From assembly GCA_905221605.1 (NCBI GenBank), contig CAJNDS010000313.1, forward strand, positions 602,478 through 666,477: 64,000 nt of DNA. Reading direction: 5' to 3'. A program made the position numbers and the translations under genes. The notes under the pieces are model-generated. The model saw only the letters and a list, made by a program, of their open reading frames with translations. It made no database searches and was not told where the DNA came from. The DNA comes from Symbiodinium natans (Eukaryota; Sar; Dinophyceae; Suessiales; Symbiodiniaceae). Position 1 is the stretch's first letter. Every line of letters begins with the position of its first letter. Of the stretch, positions 60,801 through 64,000 are shown piece after piece.

Positions 60801-63750
60801 ACTTGTGGAGTTCCCCTTGAACCCTAGAATCCCTGCCTGCAGGCTCCCATGTCGTTCGTTTTTTGGGTTACCTATCGGGGATTCCAGCATACTACCCCCA
60901 AAAAGGTACTACGTAGGAGCCTTTAGGTATGCTCTTTTTGTGGGTTGTTCGTGGACCTTGAACCCTAAACCCGAAGCCCTAAACCCTAAACCCTAAACCT
61001 GATACCCTAAACCCTAACCCTAAACCCTATAACCCTAAACCCGAAACCCGAAACCCGAAACCCAGCAATGAGGCAGCAGAGAGGAGAATATGGGCGGAGA
61101 GGTGGTCTGGTAGGGTGGTTACCCTTCTCTCTTGCTCTGAGGGCTTGCAAACAAAGATCCGCCCTACGCCTACACCCCTACACCTCTACCAGCCCTAAAC
61201 CCCAAGCCCTATCAACCCTATCGACCCTGTAAACCCCACAAACCCTGCAAACCCCACAAACCCTAAACCCCCCTAAACCCTAAACCCTAAACCCTAAACC
61301 CTAAACCCTAAACCCTAAACCCTAAACCCTAAACCCTAAACCCTAAACCCTAAACCCTAAACCCTAAACCCTAAACCCTAAACCTGAAACCCTAAACCCT
61401 AAACCCTAAACCTGAAACCCTAAACCCTAAACCCTGAAACCCTAAACCCAACAAACCCAACAAACCCAACAAACCCAACAAACCCAACAAACCCAACAAA
61501 CCCAACAAACCCAACAAACCCAACAAACCCACAACCCTAAGCCCAGATACTCTGGTTCTGTGCGTAAACCTACAAGCCCTATAAACCCTAAACCCCCTAA
61601 ACCCCCTAAACCCCTAAACCCCCAAACCCTAAACCCTAAACCCTAAACCCCAAACCCTAAACCCTAAACCCTATAAACCCTGAACCCAACAAACCCTCAA
61701 CCCTAAGCCCAACTTCTCTGGTTCTGTGCCGACCCCCTAAACCCTAAACCCTAAACCCTAAACCCTATATGTGCGACCATCGGAGAGGCTCGTAGTTCCC
61801 TGGCCGGACGACAAGGCTCCGGAGCATTTCGTGGATGACAGGGTTTGGCTGCTGTTGTTTTCTTAGGGTTTAGGGTTTAGGGTTTGGGACTAGGGTTTAG
61901 GGTTTCGGGTTAGGGTTTAGGGTTTAGGGTTTAGGGTTCAGGGTTTAGGGTTTAGGGTTTAGGGTTTAGGGTCCCGGGTTTAGGTTTAGGGATTAAGGCT
62001 TGGTGTGGGTTGCAGGGGCTCATCTTGGAACAGATGCAAGTGGGGTGCCTAGAAGTCATCCATCTTCGTCCGAGACATGTCTAGGACAGCTTCGAGGCAG
62101 GTGCATAGCAAACCCTAAACCCTAAACCCTAAACCCTAAACCCTAAACCCTATAAACCCTAAACCCTGAACCCTGAACCCTGAACCCTATCGCTTATTTA
62201 AGAAGTAGCTGCAGGGCATCGTTCGGTTGCGCCCCATGAGTTCTAGCTTTGTGGCTCTTTTGCCCTCAGCTAGAAGAATTCAAAAACGGGCTCTGGGAGT
62301 GTAGGGGAGTGTAGGGGGCTCTACCCCTCAGAGCTGGCCTGAACAGGCTGGGAACAGCTGTGGCTTCATGATGGTTTGGGAGGGATGTTGACTTTTCGGA
62401 TATCTGATACCTTCCTCCAAAAAAGGGCGACGGCGTTCAAGTAAGTGGATTGAATGCTTACAGGGGTGTGGGAGTTAGAGTGGGTCGGGGCCTAGATTCC
62501 GGCCGGGATGTCGGCTTGGGATTTCCAACCCTAAACCCTATAAACCCTATAAATCCTATAAACCCTATAAAACCTGTAAACCCTGTAAACCCTGTAAACC
62601 CTATAATTAAACCCTATAAACCCTATAAACCCCATAAACGCTATAAACCCTATAAACCCTGTAAACCCTATAAACCCTATAAACCTTATTAACCCTAAAC
62701 CCTAAACCCTAACACTCCCTTGCCAGGAATCTCTGACACACGAGGAGTTTGCGTCCCTGGCAGCCGAAGCATATGCGGCGCTGGGTGAGAGGGCTTTCCG
62801 TGCTCTTGCCACCTGAAGGAACTCAGCGTGTTGGGGGTTTAGGGTTTAGGGTTTAGGGTTTAGGGTGTTGGGATTACGGGATGAGGGCTTCGGGATCGAG
62901 TTCAGAAGGTTGCTATTTGTTGGAGAATCTTACAGCTGCCAGAAGAGAAGCACCGAGCAGAGAAGCGCTTTCTCAATGGGCAGAATTTTGCTCCTCTGGG
63001 GGTCGAGATAGACTCCAAAGAAACACCTTGGGTTCTGAAAGGAGGGCGTGCACAGAACAGACTTCGACGTAACGGCATGTCGGTCACAACACGACATTCC
63101 CTTCGGGACAGAGTCACGCAACTAAGGTTCTCCGGCAGACATGGTGCTTGGGCGTACTGGGCAGAGGCATGACGCGAGGGCAGTCGCTGTCCAAAGTGAT
63201 AGCGGCGCACGCCAAAGACGCGTGCAAGGGCAAAACACTGCAGAGCGCAGACTTCGCGCGGCTCCTGCGAGAGCTTTCTGGGAGGGATTGGCCAGAGGAG
63301 CGCCTTGCGACGGAACTCAGGAACCTGGGCTGTAGGGTTTAGGGTTTATTGGGTTTAGGGTTTATTGGGTTTAGGGTTTTGGGTTTAGGGTTTTGGGTTT
63401 AGGGTTTAGGGTTTAGTGTTGTTAGAAGGAACTGGAACTTGAAACCAAGTCACGCTAAACATGGGCAAGTAGTAGTAAGTAAAACTATAGTGTTATGACG
63501 CCTTCCTTACTATAGCTCATAAGTTCTCCCTTAAGAACCCAAAGCCTACTTTTTTTGTAGGTTCCTTATGAATCCCATAAGGGGGTTATGATAAGAAGAA
63601 CCTACAAAAAAGCAGGCTTTAAGTTCTTAAGGTCTAGTTAAGCCCAGGAACCTCCCCAGCGCCGACCTCCGGGGCTTCCTCGACTGGGCGTTTGCAGACA
63701 AAGGCGCTGTCGAGCGCGGCGCCCTCGTCGCCTGCGCCGCGGACGGCGGC
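57771..63750 (+). CDS. Downstream exon series: sirtuin C-terminal extension or next gene
   Basis: Nine further exons (57771 to 63648 and beyond) join in phase to each other, and the first joins sirtuin exon 22 in phase. No start codon is seen before them, which favours an extension of the sirtuin. The product is helical, with Ala-, Leu- and Glu-rich stretches such as LSKEAALAAEMRL, LTHEEFASLAAEAYAAL and SADFARLLRELSG, loosely like decayed EF-hands. No family is recognised. It continues past the window end. Confidence 0.55.
57880..57985. mobile_element. Family D element, intact
   Basis: TGGGGGTTTACGAAAACAGG pairs with CTAATCTCGGAAACCCCCA; about 105 bp. Follows extension exon A. Confidence 0.85.
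58072..58158. mobile_element. Family G element ending at an exon
   Basis: AAAGGCTCCTATGTAGTACC to GGAACTACATTGGAGATTTC; the last bases make the acceptor of extension exon B. Confidence 0.6.
58157..58228 (+). CDS. Extension exon B
   Basis: TTTCAG|G acceptor; donor CAACAG|GA, or CCCAG|GA at 58204. Begins VEPRNKPADDVHPSSQ. Confidence 0.6.
58822..58930. mobile_element. Family D element
   Basis: ACCTGGGGGGTTTCTGAAAGT through AAGTAGTAGGATTCCCTG to CCCCCTAATCTCGG. Confidence 0.7.
58948..58989 (+). CDS. Extension exon C
   Basis: AAAAG|G acceptor, AAA|GC donor. Reads AVDRQMSLGYEILK. Confidence 0.65.
59042..59187. repeat. CCCTAAA array
   Basis: About 20 clean units up to extension exon D. Confidence 0.95.
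59206..59271 (+). CDS. Extension exon D
   Basis: GGGAG|G acceptor, GGGGAG|GA donor. Begins AAAELTSELFEAVRVLADAK. If unspliced it ends at TGA 59284-59286, an alternative stop. Confidence 0.72.
59430..59532. mobile_element. Family D element, opposite orientation
   Basis: GGGGGTTCCCGAACTTAGGG through AAGGAATCCTACGATTTGGG to TTGCTTTTATATAGGG. Confidence 0.65.
60433..60503 (+). CDS. Extension exon E
   Basis: GGCAG|G acceptor, GAGAG|GT donor. Begins ATGKLSKEAALAAEMRLSSC. Phase 2 out. Confidence 0.72.
60508..60790. repeat. TTTAGGG array, longest G-strand block
   Basis: Over 30 units, starting 5 bp after extension exon E; two small slips. Confidence 0.95.
60838..60928. mobile_element. Family G element, partial
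   Basis: Contains ATCGGGGATTCCAGCATACT and AAAAGGTACTACGTAGGAGCC, as in the copy at 58072. Confidence 0.5.
61260..61545. repeat. CCCTAAA array passing into 9-base CCCAACAAA
   Basis: About 20 telomeric units, CCTGAAA variants, then about ten CCCAACAAA units. Confidence 0.95.
61788..61815 (+). CDS. Extension exon F
   Basis: GAGAG|G acceptor, AAG|GC donor. Reads LVVPWPDDK; the end could extend to 61840. Confidence 0.6.
62530..62710. repeat. 9-base CCCTATAAA array, degenerate
   Basis: Opposite-strand counterpart of the array at 42515; ends before extension exon G. Confidence 0.93.
62727..62784 (+). CDS. Extension exon G
   Basis: TGCCAG|G acceptor and a GTGAG donor. Reads ESLTHEEFASLAAEAYAAL. 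Confidence 0.75.
63167..63320 (+). CDS. Extension exon H (longest exon in the window)
   Basis: GCAGAG|G acceptor, CTCAG|GA donor. Contains SKVIAAHAKDACKG, SADFARLLRELSG and WPEERLATEL. The next exon begins with the same GAACCT that follows the donor. Confidence 0.75.
63531..63629. mobile_element. Strong palindrome in the last intron
   Basis: AAGAACCCAAAGCCTACTTTT and CAAAAAAGCAGGCTTTAAGTT are near-perfect inverted arms about 34 bp long around GTAGGTTC...GAACCTAC. Different from families A-G. Confidence 0.7.
63648..63750 (+). CDS. Extension exon I, 3' end unresolved
   Basis: GCCCAG|G acceptor. Contains LPSADLRGFLDWAFADKG and then AVERGALVACAA. The frame stays open to a TAA near 63842; the donor is not certain. 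Confidence 0.6.
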
Positions 63751-64000
63751 ACTGGCGCCCCCGGTCGCTTCGCTCAAAAGTCATGGGGGCCACAGGCACC
63801 CTTGAATTGGGGTCATATTTCCAAAAAGTACTATAAATTCCTTTAAAGGCCCATCTGGTTGCTTGAACTGACGTCAGAAGCGATTCACTCGTGGCTTCTC
63901 CCGTGATTCTACAGCATTTCCAGGATGGGCTACTAGGCCTTAAAATCACCAGAATGAACTCTACAAAGACCTTTTAAGGGATTATAGGGTATAATCGCCC

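Noticed and set aside
62450-62692. Open frame of Asn-Pro-(Ile/Val) repeats
   Set aside because: Produced by the 9-base CCCTATAAA repeat.

Overview
This window looks like nuclear DNA of a dinoflagellate; I cannot name the genus. Four things point there. (1) Plant-type telomeric repeats (TTTAGGG on one strand, CCCTAAA on the other) fill nearly every intron. (2) Coding sequence is cut into very short exons, mostly 30-90 bp, separated by introns of about 0.2-2 kb. (3) Most introns start with GC or GA rather than GT, and nearly all end in AG followed by a G in the next exon. (4) All recognised genes lie on the + strand, one after another, as in dinoflagellate unidirectional gene clusters. There are no bacterial genes, tRNAs, rRNAs or CRISPR arrays that I can see.

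The genes cannot be seen as long open reading frames. I found them by reading short unique islands between repeats, joining them at AG|G acceptors, and requiring the reading phase to match across every junction. Layout: 1-1,790, repeats and a possible first exon (501-533). 1,791-20,702, a serine/threonine protein kinase gene in 21 phase-matched exons. 20,703-28,500, uncertain 3' exons, then mostly spacer with a repeat-free island at about 25,570-26,440. 28,552-35,731, a gene whose later exons resemble a Neuralized homology repeat (NHR) or SPRY-like fold. 36,000-43,400, poorly resolved coding-like islands among hairpin elements. 43,448-44,017, a small run of phase-matched exons that may end at a TGA. 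44,961-57,535, a class I (SIRT2-like) sirtuin gene in about 22 exons beginning with a clear ATG. 57,771 to the window end, further phase-matched exons that either extend the sirtuin or form another gene.

The rest is repeats: telomeric arrays in both orientations, 8- and 9-base variants of the telomeric unit, long C/G homopolymers, simple repeats, and at least seven families of short (about 100-160 bp) imperfect-palindrome elements that look like MITEs. Telomeric arrays sit inside several of these elements, and two short arrays are flanked by 14-bp direct repeats. In most introns holding both orientations, the TTTAGGG array comes first and the CCCTAAA array last, so the transcript could fold the intron into a hairpin. 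This organisation is the most interesting thing in the window. The kinase, NHR-like protein and sirtuin have no obvious shared pathway; adjacency here is probably only co-transcription.
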